From Collybiopsis luxurians FD-317 M1 (lineage: Eukaryota; Basidiomycota; Agaricomycetes; Agaricales; Omphalotaceae), in NCBI GenBank assembly GCA_000827265.1, contig KN834752.1, positions 620,001 through 684,000 of the forward strand: a stretch of DNA of 64,000 bases. The letters are read 5' to 3'. Shown here piece by piece: positions 36,001-46,010 of this stretch (positions are counted from its first letter, which is position 1; the number at the start of each line of letters is the position of its first letter). The position numbers were made by a program, and so were the translations under genes. The notes beneath the pieces are model-generated. The model made no database searches and was not told where the DNA came from. It saw only the letters and a program-made list of their open reading frames with translations.

Positions 36001-38198
36001 TCGGCCGTCTCTATTACTTCCGCACCAAGTTCCTCCATGATCCCGACGCTAGAACTTTCGCCTCTGATCGACAAGGGGGAAGCCCCGACGGTCCCACCAA
36101 GAGCCTGGGCTAGATCCTCAGGCTGATCTACCAATGATGGTGGCCTGCCATCTTGATAAGCAGCACCTCCCCTGGTTCGCCTTCTTGCGCCGACACCAGT
36201 AGTACGTCCCCGAGTAGACCGACGAAGAAGAGAAGTTCTTAGTGGACTGCCATTGGCCTGAACAGAGACCACAGAGCTTGTCGACGGGGTACGGCGTAGT
36301 ACGTTGGCAAAAGCAGGATCCATGCCCTCGACACTCGTAATGCTTCCGACACTAGTTCGGTGTGACGATGCGGGGGAGGGCGAAGCTTGGAATTGCATTT
36401 GTTCGGGGACTTGATCTTCCTCCAACCCATCAAAGTCGCGATGAGATTCGGAAGCTTCTTCCTCACCGTCCATGGTTATGGCTGGTGCTCTTTCTGGAGT
36501 AAAGGTCTCCTCTCCGTCATCATGATCCTGTGCTTCGATCAGACGCTCAGTGAAAGACAGACCACCACGGCCACGACCCCCTCGAGCGCTGCCCCTCAAA
36601 CGTCCTCTGAGACCTCTTCCAGATCCGGCCCTGAACGTCATGAGCCCCTTCTTCTTGCCGTTAACAGCGCTCGTAGAGCTGTTCGCACCAACGGCATCGC
36701 CAACGTCTTCATCTTCTTCCGCATCTACTTCCCCGAGTAGGTCGTCTTCATCTTCGGGACCAGCGTCTCCAAGCCTCCTCTTCAAATCCAGTTTTTCCTT
36801 CTTTTCGCGTTGCAGGGTCCCCTTGAGAGTGGAAATTTGTCTCTGAGCGTGAGCAAGACGTTGTTGCAAAACCTCGATCTCGTTCAGAGGATGATTGGTG
36901 GATCTGAAGGGACTACTAGGCAAAGGACTACCTTCTGGATCATCTCCGAAATCGTTACCAAACGCATCGTCGTATACACCCATATCACCGATTTTGTTAC
37001 GTCGATTAGTGGAGGCGGCTGGGCTGAACATATCATCCCCGGAATGAGAGACGCCACCAGGAGTGAGGAAATCATTCGGTTCTCCTCCGTTAGGTGTGAG
37101 TGGAGAACCAAAACGTGGAAGACGACGTCCCGCGCGCGCCACTTCGGTCTTCAAGGTGTCGATAGTTTGTTGAAGATCGCTCTTGTCCCTGGCAAGGCTG
37201 GCAGCATGCTTTTTGGCCAGAGCCATGTCCGTTTCATGCTTATTGTTCAGCTCGTCGAGAGCGGTTTGAAGTTGAGTGGTCTCGTTTTTGTACTGTTCGG
37301 CAGAGTCCCTGGTAGTGGAAAGCACTTTCGTGAGGCGCTTTTGTTCGGAATCAAGGCGCGCGCTAGTAGTCTGAGCATTGGATAGCTGAGTACGAAGATC
37401 TTGCAGAGTGACTTCCAAGTTCCAATTTTCTTCTTTGTACTTATCTGGAGTAAAAGTGTCAAAGATCAAAGAAGCACGATCGCTGGACGGACAAACCTGC
37501 ACTCTGTTCCTGCTGCTTGAGAGCTTTACGAAGGCTCTCCACGGAAGCTTCCAAATCGTCCTTCTCTTCCTTCATATCCTGTATAGCCTTGTCACGTTCT
37601 CCGAGGAGGCTCTGTAGTCGTCGGACCTCATTGAGCAGGCCGCTACCGATTTCGAAAGCAAATTCTTTCAAAGAGGTTTAATTTCATAAAGAAAGGACTA
37701 GATGCTGGCACTAACCGACATCGTCTGCCCTATGTGCAGCATTCTTGGCTCGCCTTGATTGTGCCGCAGACGTATTAGCTGACGCCTTTGACCTTTCAGG
37801 TTCTTCTCTAGGGGATTGGACGACTGGAATTGAGGGTGCAGACGAAGACTAAAGGCCATTATTAGTTTATATTGCTATGCGAATTGCGTGGCACATACCT
37901 TGCCAAATGCACCGGATAGCAGGGCATTCTCAGCATCCCAAGCTAACAGCGATTCGGCCAGCTCTTGGTACTTTTCCTTGGTTTCCAGATCCAACTCTTC
38001 ATCATCAGACTTGTCCGCGTCTAGCTCTTGCAACTGCCGAATTCTTTCCTCCAGTTCCATTTGCTGAGCAAGTACCCGCTGCCCAAGCGTCCCCGCCTGT
38101 TGAAGCTGCTTCTCCTTCGCATCAAGAAGAGACTGAAGATGAGACCTCATATCACCAGCAGAGTCGTAGAGATTTTGAGTTGCCATCGCCGTCGTCAT
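33020..38198 (-). CDS. NUM1: Num1/ApsA/Mcp5-type cortical dynein anchor with PH domain
   Basis: Large protein (about 1,600 residues) with at least six exons. The start MATQNLYDSAGDMRSHLQSL or four codons earlier (38196-38198) opens an N-terminal coiled-coil half. The long central exon (about 33990-37440) is coiled coil then disordered and acidic. The C-terminal PH domain has GEFLYKYTRKAIGKGYGSAR then HKRFFWVHPYTKTLYWSS, and continues AYIEGVRQVLDPN..LYQYSVVVSTPQREMKFTAPTKERHEIWL. This Mcp5-type PH domain binds PI(4,5)P2 and ties dynein and mitochondria to the plasma membrane; nuclear migration is its conserved role. The extreme C-terminus contains ten consecutive histidines at 33254-33283. The intron before the PH end (AGTG|gtgagt..tag|CTTACATAG) is in exact phase. 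Confidence 0.9.
33254..33283 (-). repeat. Poly-histidine tract (ten codons) in NUM1-like protein
   Basis: Ten consecutive CAC/CAT codons between a lysine and a leucine codon. Mixed codon use (CAC and CAT) suggests selection or age rather than recent slippage of a pure triplet. Such tracts can bind metal ions, but no function is known here. Confidence 0.85.
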
Positions 38199-38959
38199 TG
38201 TCGTCGGCGGCGAGCTAAGCTCGCGACAACCAATAAAAGAAAGTCCAAGTTGAACACGAGCAAAGGTCCCGTTTCTCACACGGTTAATATTGGAGGTACG
38301 TAATATTACCAATCATTTCATGCCCGGCCAGACTGGCCTTCGTATTCGGTCCATTTCGCTGCATCATTCGGCTAACTGTTCAAACACCAATTATTACAGC
38401 CAGGTCCTCCGTGTCCAGAAAAACCTCATTTATCTCTCCTGCCCAACAGTTTTTTCTCTCGAAATCTAAATTAAGTTCTCTTTCCACAGGTCAAAGCTGC
38501 TTCTATCAGGTCAACCGGGAAGCTTTTGATCGATACCATAAAAATGATCGCGTTATGCGAATACATTGTGAACCTGAATTGGACCTGAAATAATTAACCT
38601 CTGGTCGTCGAAATCACAGTTCCACCAATAACAACCGCACAAAACCCATAAATCTTGACATGCAACTGAACTACATGTAGAGCAAGTAGCGTATTAAGTA
38701 ACTTAGGCACAGCGAGGAAAGCAGATACATAGCGAGCAAAATCCCAACCCAAAAGGAACCATTTTCAACGTAGACACACCCAGGATGTAAGCAAGTCTCC
38801 GAAGATAAGCGCAGCGCATGAAGACTTCATTAAACTGGCCATGTGCTAATCAGACGAACGTTGTCACATTCTCCTCCCCAACAAAAAAAATCAATACCGC
38901 CCATGAGTGTTTAATAGCTGAGAATATGAAAAGGAATAAGGCGGCCGAAGATATCTTCG
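38199..38959. other. Intergenic region upstream of the NUM1-like gene
   Basis: Holds the NUM1-like promoter and the 3' side of the next minus-strand gene. Open frames are short. No repeat recognised. Confidence 0.4.
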
Positions 38960-41210
38960 TCAGGGATACCCCATAGAAGGAGTGTATCTCTCCATACCAG
39001 GAGCAGCATAAACATCATGTTCAAACGTGGACGGTGGGACACCGTTTCCATCATTGATATTCAAAGGAAAACTTCTTGGGCGTATAGCACCCGAAGCCTC
39101 TATGGGAAGACTAAACAAAGGCTGCGTTTCGCGTCGTTCGTGTACGGACGGTTGCTGGTGCTGGTGCTGGTGCTGGTGCTGGTTGTTATAAAGATAAGGC
39201 ATCCGTTGCGACATAGTTGAGTGCCGTACCGCTGTAAGATAAGATTGCGGTAGCTGGGTCTCTATCTTCGTTGATGGTAAATGCCTTGATATCGCGGGTT
39301 GGGTGTGGAGCAAGGACAATGGCGAAGATGGGCCTTGCGGCTCAATATGCGGTATCAGTCGCGAGAAGGACGAAGTTGATGAAGGATAAGGCTGAGACGG
39401 TAAATACGCCCGTCCAAAGTTCATATTTCTCAACTCGGACGCACTTGTTCTAAGACGTGGTCGCCATGTATCCTGAGGGTGAAGTTCGGCTTTCGGCTCC
39501 GTTTCATACAGATTCTTCTCTGGGTTCGTGGCACATTCCCATATTTTGGCCACGTTCATAACGTCTCCGGTAGAGGAAGGGGGATTTGGTGGTAACCGGG
39601 ACAGCTTGGGATGGTCGATAGAAGATAACGTATTGGAAGGTTCTGCGCTCAGGAGAGTGGAGAAATACATCGACCCATACGAGGAACCTCGGCGATTCGG
39701 GTCGTGTACAAAGGATGCAGAGGTGACTAGCAGCATTGTGATGAGGCTTTCACGAGGTTGTCATTGAAAGAAGCTTACATTTCGGGTGAGAACTGCTAAG
39801 CTTCCCTTCAGAGCCTGCTTTTCTTAAGGCATACCTGACGCTTGAAAGTGAAACATCTGAGGAGTGAGGAGACGAGGCTGAGCAAAGGACTATCTCCTGT
39901 TCATTGCGGGGACCGGTGCTATTGGGAAAGAATGACTGGGAGAGGTCTATAACAAAAAAACCATAGTCAAATCGAGGCACCCAGTAAGCCACCATGAACG
40001 TACACGCACCCAATCCAGGCTTCTTATACCCCGGGAGACTGTATGGAGGGCTCCTTATTTCCTCGTGGCCGTCAAATGCGTAGGGAACATGAAATAAACT
40101 ATCATCAACGACGTGGGATTCATGGGTCGGTGGAGTATTGTTGCTTTCATAGCCAGAATCGTAACTTCCCGCTCGCTGCTTTGTATCATTATTCACCTCC
40201 ATTGTACCGCGCGGAGCAAATGACGTTTTCGGAATCATAGGTAGCGTCGCATTCGGTTCGGGGTGACAATTTCCCGATTCTGCTGCATTTGACAAGCCCG
40301 AATTACTCGCAGCTTCTGACGAGGAGAAGATCGTCAGCGATTCCGGTACTTCTTCCCATGCGGCCGAGTCCTCGAGGTTACCAGGAACATCATCAAAGGA
40401 CACATCAGGGCATTTCTTCCCATCATCGTGAAATGCAACAAGCCCCGAGAGCTCGTCGGCGAGACCATTATTGTAACCTTCGAGTTGCCACTCAAATATC
40501 AGAGGCTCTTCATCTAAAGGCCTTGGTATTTCCCCGCACCATGTTAAAATTGAACATTCCTGGTTTTCCGATTTTAAATCTTTACCATTGCTAGTGAGGA
40601 TCGAAAATGGATTGAGCCTGAAGGATCGCATCATCTGCCTCATTTCGTCGCAGGCCTGAGTAGCGCGCAACGGGACCTCGGTAGGCGGAGCGAGAGCCTG
40701 TGACAACAGGAGCTGGGTCTCAAGCTCAGCCTGGGTGAGCGGGGAGAATGGCTCTGGAGAAGAGGAAGTGGATCGCTTAACAACATGACTCGAAGGCAAT
40801 AATGGTTCAATGATGATTCTAGGAGAGTCTGGCTCCTCTTCCTTTATAAGATGCGACGGAGCCATCGAGAGCGCCAGGGCTGCAGGAGAGGAAGATGTAT
40901 ATGGCGGAGAGTCTTCATACCACGGTGAACTGCGTGTAGACCGAGGAGAGGCTCGTCCTGAATACTGATTTCTGGGATGAGACCCGCCAGAGTCGGGCGA
41001 AGAATTTTTCGCGGCATTCTGGGACACTTCATGATCGAATGTCGAGGACACGGGCATCGACCCATCAACGCCTGGAATAGACGGCGATGTGGATGGATTG
41101 GATCGGTAAAAGTCGACCCAGGACTCGGTAGCGGAGCTGAAATCGAAGCTGTAAAGTGAGCAAGACGAAGATCTTGATGATAGAGAAGACTTTGAATCAA
41201 GGAATGACAT
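38960..41210 (-). CDS. Large serine/proline-rich disordered protein, uncharacterised
   Basis: Exon-joined length about 720 residues. A 63-nt in-frame candidate intron (GTGCGT donor at about 40008, TATAG at about 39946) and a second intron (AAAT|GTAAGC to CTAG|TCACC near 39737-39778) keep the phase. The protein has a serine-rich start (MSFLDSKSSLSSRSSSCSL), WVDFYR and a central ordered-looking block (CSILTWCGEIPRPLDEEPL, EWQLEGYNNG). The C-terminus contains a QHQHQHQHQ repeat and ends MERYTPSMGYP. No signal peptide, domain or catalytic motif. The family is not recognised; presumably lineage-specific. A real gene is likely because the splice phases are exact and the frame is long. Confidence 0.6.
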
Positions 41211-43588
41211 TGAGCCTATGTCCTGGAATTTGGGTGGCTATAATGTCAGATTAGAACAGGACAGGTAGAAAGGCAGACGTTATTAAGTAGTACTCTGGCA
41301 AGCTGGAGGTTGAATAATCGAAACACTTTCCGAGGATCATACAAAGTTATCTGTATTTTAGTAAGATCGCCTCTGGCAGTAAACTAGAATCCCACACAAA
41401 CTCCTCTTTCCATTACCATGGGTCCTCCTTGACCCTTAACCGTTTTGTCCGTACAAGGCAATCGTCTTGAAGGGATCCGCGTTGATGATTGCTTCTGCGC
41501 CGCATGTTAGTCTATGTCGGTCCCAGCTCTGCCGAGTCGGCATTCCATTTTTCAATGGATCGGCCTACCTTCTACCAATAATTTCCGTCGAGAAATTTCA
41601 GCCCTTACATCTTCAGGAACTATCAGTTAGTTTGCAGTTCCGCTCCTTTGAGGCATACATCGAGGTTGCAACGCAGCTCTACATATTTTATTTTTGCGGC
41701 TATCAAATAAACTTGTACCGCCGCAAATGAACAAACAAGAACCCTCTCCGAGAATCATGGAATCGCTTGAAAAGCAAAGCCTATCATATCTTGGGTAATC
41801 CCCGATCTCGAGAATCAATTTGACGACCGCGTATTTGTGGTAACCAAGCGCGTACGGAATGCTGCAACCACAAAAGTTCACAGCTATTTGTTTATTTCTA
41901 GCATTATTTTCGAAAAACGCACCTTAACGATGGTGTTTATTGCCAAACAAACATGCCATTCACTGCTCCACCGACGCCAGGACAACCTTACATTTGGCGG
42001 CATTCTCGTGGGGTAATGAAGTGATAGTTTGCTTATATGTAAACACGATCACTGAGGCGCGATTTTTGAAAACTATGCTACAAATAAACAAACAGCTGTA
42101 ACAGTTGTGGACCTAGATGTACATATGCAGGATTGAATTACTCCAATCCAGTTGCGCAGACCAAGTACGATTCTTCTGAGGGCAACCCCAAGGAGGATCT
42201 ACCAAAAATTCACCCTCCGTTAGTCTAGACTTTCATTCATATACGCATATACTCAGTCAAGAGCTGTGGTGAAAATAATGATACCGCGACCCTGTACACA
42301 CAACAAAGTTCAACAAAGTCAGCAGTAGATCGAACGTAAACACTTTAGATTGCACCCGGTCTGTCGGCTTATTTATGATCACCTTCAAACAGTTGGCGCA
42401 GCATACATTTATGTAGTCAAGTACAGAGTTCGCCTCGATGATTTCGGAGAGGTACCTTTGTCAGCCAAGCCCATTCATATCCTGTTCAGAATAGCTTCAA
42501 TAACTTAGACACCGATTTTCGCCCTCGAAAAGACTCGATAAAATTTTATTTCAGTCCTTACTTTTTTTCTTGATTCCAATCGACGATTGGCTGCAGAGAT
42601 GCGCCGCTTGTTGGCACCTGCGTTTAAACAAAGAATTTGCTCCCAACCAAGTGATCGGTAATCTGCGCGCTTTCGTGGTTAGACGCATGCATAAGTCTCT
42701 CAGCTATCCCAAGGCAGACATCTGACCTTTCGGACACTCGGATCCCCGTCAATAGGTGCCACACCTGATAGCACTCTGTCGAGTTCTGTAACACAGATAG
42801 CATCCCCCGTAGACAGGGGTATAGGACCGTTGAAGCATGTTCCGGTGCACTAGAGAAACGAACTCATGAAGGCGCAGATCGCTAAAACGTGCCATAAATA
42901 GAAGGGAAGCAGCACGTAAACATCCTTCATCTGAAGAGGCAATTATACGAGTGCGACGAAGTCAGCCGAAGGTGTGAGTGCTCTACCATCGACAATGTTT
43001 GCTTGTTATCCGACAAGGCCGGCAAGACAGTACGTCAAATTCAAGCGCAGCTTAAATCAAGCGTCGCCGCTCACACGATAGAGTTCAATGGATAAAGTCC
43101 ATCTTTTTCGCACTTTGAGCTTCCCTTCAAAATTCGTCGGTCTAACTAATATTGGTACGATGGGGTCTCGGATCCGTCTCCCGCACTCCCCTCAGATATT
43201 CGTCAGATTGACGTTGATTTTTGAATGCCGGGTTCCCTAGATGGCACTCACCTGTTTTACTTATCTAGCAGGCACTCTCCACCTACTCCAAGGTTGTGAA
43301 TACAGTTTTGAACACGTAGCACTATCACCGGACGTCTGTGCTTCTTCGGATGCCGCAAACGAAGAATGATGCATTTGAACCGTAGCTCCCTCGTTGACTG
43401 CTGTTCCTGTCGAACTACGACTGCGGTGTATAATCCTAGGTATTAGAACCTCAAACTAATGCTTGAAGTAAGTATTTTTGGTGATCTCATAACAATCATT
43501 CAGCGAAGCCTCGTTCTGGAGGATAAACAGAAATCGTTGAGTATATCGGATTTCCTCATCATGAAATTAGAGCATCATCTATACTTTG
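41211..43588. other. Gene-poor 2.4-kb region
   Basis: The longest stretch without a coding gene. Contains the promoter of the disordered-protein gene at one side, the inverted repeat at 41880-42099, and a short hairpin-capable tttgcgg/ccgcaaa pair near 41694-41728. No tRNA, rRNA or transposase frame was seen. Confidence 0.5.
41880..42099. repeat. Imperfect inverted repeat (foldback/MITE-like)
   Basis: The left arm (about 41880-41957, beginning acagctatttgtttattt) and the reverse complement of the right arm (about 42022-42099, beginning acagctgtttgtttattt) align with roughly three-quarters identity over about 75 bp. They are separated by about 65 bp. The first 25 bp differ at only two sites. 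This layout fits a short, decayed, non-autonomous inverted-repeat element, but the outer boundaries and target duplications are not clear. Confidence 0.6.
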
Positions 43589-44403
43589 CTATTCTCTAGC
43601 GTAGAGCTCGAACTCCCATGGAAGTTTCCGACCTGGACCACCATCGCCGAACCAGATTCGACGAAGTCTGCATGTAGAGTAAATTTTCACATAAGAAACG
43701 TGTGAATACTGCCCGCTCGGGGCTGTAGCCGGTGATAAGGGTTTAACATGCGGAGTGTCTTCGTCAATGAATTCTGATTCATGCTCAGTAAGGTTCATGT
43801 TTGTAAAATGAGGTAGGAAGGTAGGAAGGTGAAGACTGATCGTCGACCAAGAGGTTTCAGTGCTTCCAGGGAATGACAATGGAAGATGAAGTAGAGGAAG
43901 ATCATTGGATTTTACGGGAACTTTAAGTCGGGGTTGTTTCTAAAAATTTAAGAGGATGAACAAATCATGATGGAGAGTACAACCGTATAGACGCATACTT
44001 GGAAGGTTGAGAATCGCAGGATGCCTTTCCTTCCAGCTTGGTCGACGATTCCAACTTCGAAACACCAGTCGCAACTCATGTTTCGAACCTGAATATGAAC
44101 CCAAGGATGTTTCAGTCCCAATTCCGTAGCAGATTGAGGGGGGCAGAGTATAAAGGTCTTTTGCAATGAAGGGGATTGTATATGAAGCACCGTTTGGTCC
44201 AGTAGATATCCTGGCTGATCAAGGGCTGACATCAAAGTAACAGGAGCGTTTGGCTTTGGTTCTGAAGAACGGTCATTAAGTAAGCCTATAAACGAATCTG
44301 AAGGCAGAGATTCATCGTGACGCGTCGAGAAAAGCTGAAGAGGCTTGGAGCCAGTGGAAGAAAAAATAGATACCAGACTCGGTTGCACGGCAGTAGAAAA
44401 CAT
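43589..44403 (-). CDS. CFAP20/DUF667-domain protein
   Basis: Predicted 251 residues from exons 43999-44403 and 43589-43939; the intron is 59 nt and the phase exact. It matches the CFAP20 fold at many points: VQPSLVSIFSSTGSKPLQLF at the start, then HIQSPSLQKTFILCPPQS and LGLKHPWVHIQVRNM. FEVGIVDQAGRKGILRFSTFQ follows, and near the end VSYVKIYSTCRLRRIWFG and KLPWEFELY. CFAP20 is an axonemal inner-junction protein that also has nuclear roles in animals. Agaricomycetes have no cilia, so the protein must do something else or be a relic. It is longer than the roughly 190 residues of ciliary CFAP20, with inserts in the middle (SLPSDSFIGLLNDRSSEPKP, and HESEFIDEDTPHVKPLSP). Functional assignment is uncertain. 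Confidence 0.8.
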
Positions 44404-45055
44404 GTGTGTCGTATTATTTAGCGCTGAGCGCTCCCTTTCTCAACTGAATATTTCTTTAAAACTCTTCATTGCCGCAGGCAAGTAAGTCTAGATACTAAGG
44501 AGCGGGGAGCCGCAACGATACTAGTTGGACTCCGTTCGCTTGGGTCGTCTCCGCTGGAGTGTCCGTGGGGGTTGTTGTAGCTACGAGCAGTGCTTGTATG
44601 CATTATGTAGTGGGTAATGGTAACGGAAGCGTTCGGTCCAGGGATTTTGATAAATAAAGAAAGGAGGAGGTATCACCAGGGAATCAGTTACTTTTCCCTC
44701 TGCGAGAGAGGACACGCCCGACTAAACATTGTCAAGCAGAAAATTAACATCTTTGAAAATTTGGCCAGTATTGTACACTAAGAATGCTGAGCTCCCTGCA
44801 GATGCACTATCATTGGAAGAACTACTATAATTCTCATCAAGGATGAATCGCGAGTAACTTCCTGCCAGTAAGCAAAAGGAGTGGTACAATTGCATTGCAG
44901 AATGAGTCAATTACAGACTCGGAACCTTGACCTTGAAGCGAAAAAAAAAAAAAAAAGCGAATAATGTAGGCAGAAAAATGGTACACAAATTTGTACATCG
45001 GCATTGGGATGAAAATAAGATCGCGGAAAGGAAAATACAACAATTAACAGTGCGT
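44404..45055. other. Intergenic region (CFAP20 promoter, SUMO 3' side)
   Basis: Contains A/T-rich tracts, including a poly-A run at 44940-44956. No RNA or gene feature recognised. Confidence 0.4.
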
Positions 45056-45672
45056 TTATGACGAGCACTCGATGCATCCTCCAACCTCTGTGGAAAATAG
45101 TTGTCAATATGAGACGGACATAGTGAGGCTCTACGTACGTTCAACCATAACATCGATCGTATCTGAAAAAATGACAGTTAGAGGTAGAATGAAAGAGGAA
45201 ACAGGAGTTCTAACCATTGTCTTCCATATCTAGTGACGCTGGGGTGTCCGCCTCTGATATCCGCGAGCCATCGTACAAGAATCTACAGAAAAAAAGACAT
45301 GAGTTGGCATCCAAGTCTTTGTAATTAGAATAAAAGTCCAATAAAGCAAAAACTGTCCATTTTACGCGTGGAATGCGTCGACAACATTTCCCATATCTAG
45401 CAAGAGGAGCTTGCCACTCACCGAATACTGTTAACGTCTTTTCCTACTTTATTGGCGTAAGCGCCTTGCAGTTTGCTCAGCTTAGTGCTGCGTTTGATTT
45501 TGAAAAAGACCTCTTCTCCTGTTGCACTCACAACCTGCAATGAAAGGATTGAGTGCGCAAAATACAGGGACCGACACAAAAGGCGCACTTTAACGTTGAT
45601 CGGTGCGTGGGCGTCCTCAGTTTTAACATCGTCTTGGGTACCAAGGGAAACTTGTGGTGCTTCTTCAGACAT
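45056..45672 (-). CDS. SMT3: SUMO (small ubiquitin-like modifier) precursor
   Basis: Predicted about 104 residues. First exon 45589-45672 (28 codons), followed by four more exons. The ubiquitin-like fold is complete: VVSATGEEVFFKIKRSTKL, then LQGAYANKVGKDVNSIRFLY, DGSRISEADTPASLDMEDND and TIDVMVEQVGG. The diglycine is followed by a six-residue tail (CIECSS) that an Ulp-type protease must remove before conjugation through Aos1-Uba2 and Ubc9. The N-terminus contains a potential SUMO-attachment-like VKTED element. Introns disrupt the ubiquitin fold at multiple points, as usual in this lineage. Confidence 0.96.
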
Positions 45673-46010
45673 CCTTTGCGCTCTTGTATGTGTGTAGTCA
45701 GTTGAAAGTTACAGTGAGAGTAAACAAGACGCCGAGCGAGGTCAAAATGCAGTGCTTATGTCAGCTGACGGGGTCCGTGCCGCGAAGGAGTTCGAACTTG
45801 AAGGTCAAGAACGCTCTTCTAGCATGAATTTATGGGCATATACACGTAAAGATACAAATATCGAGACAATAAAAATACCAAAGCAGCCAATTAACCGATT
45901 CCATACGCGTAGTGATAGAGAAAAAAATTGGTGAATAAATATCGTAACCAGGAAAAAAAATAAAATGAATGCAAGGAAGCAAAGGCTATTGATTCAGTCC
46001 CCAGGTTAAC
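45673..46010. other. Short intergenic gap
   Basis: SUMO promoter and the 3' side of the I-BAR-like gene. A-rich runs near 45950. Nothing else seen. Confidence 0.4.

Noticed and set aside
41627..41881. 84-residue minus-strand frame in the gene desert
   Set aside because: Overlaps the foldback left arm, has no motif and no promoter-like leader.
44722..44910. Minus-strand open frames upstream of CFAP20 and downstream of SUMO
   Set aside because: Short, overlapping in several frames around a poly-A tract; no splice or domain support.
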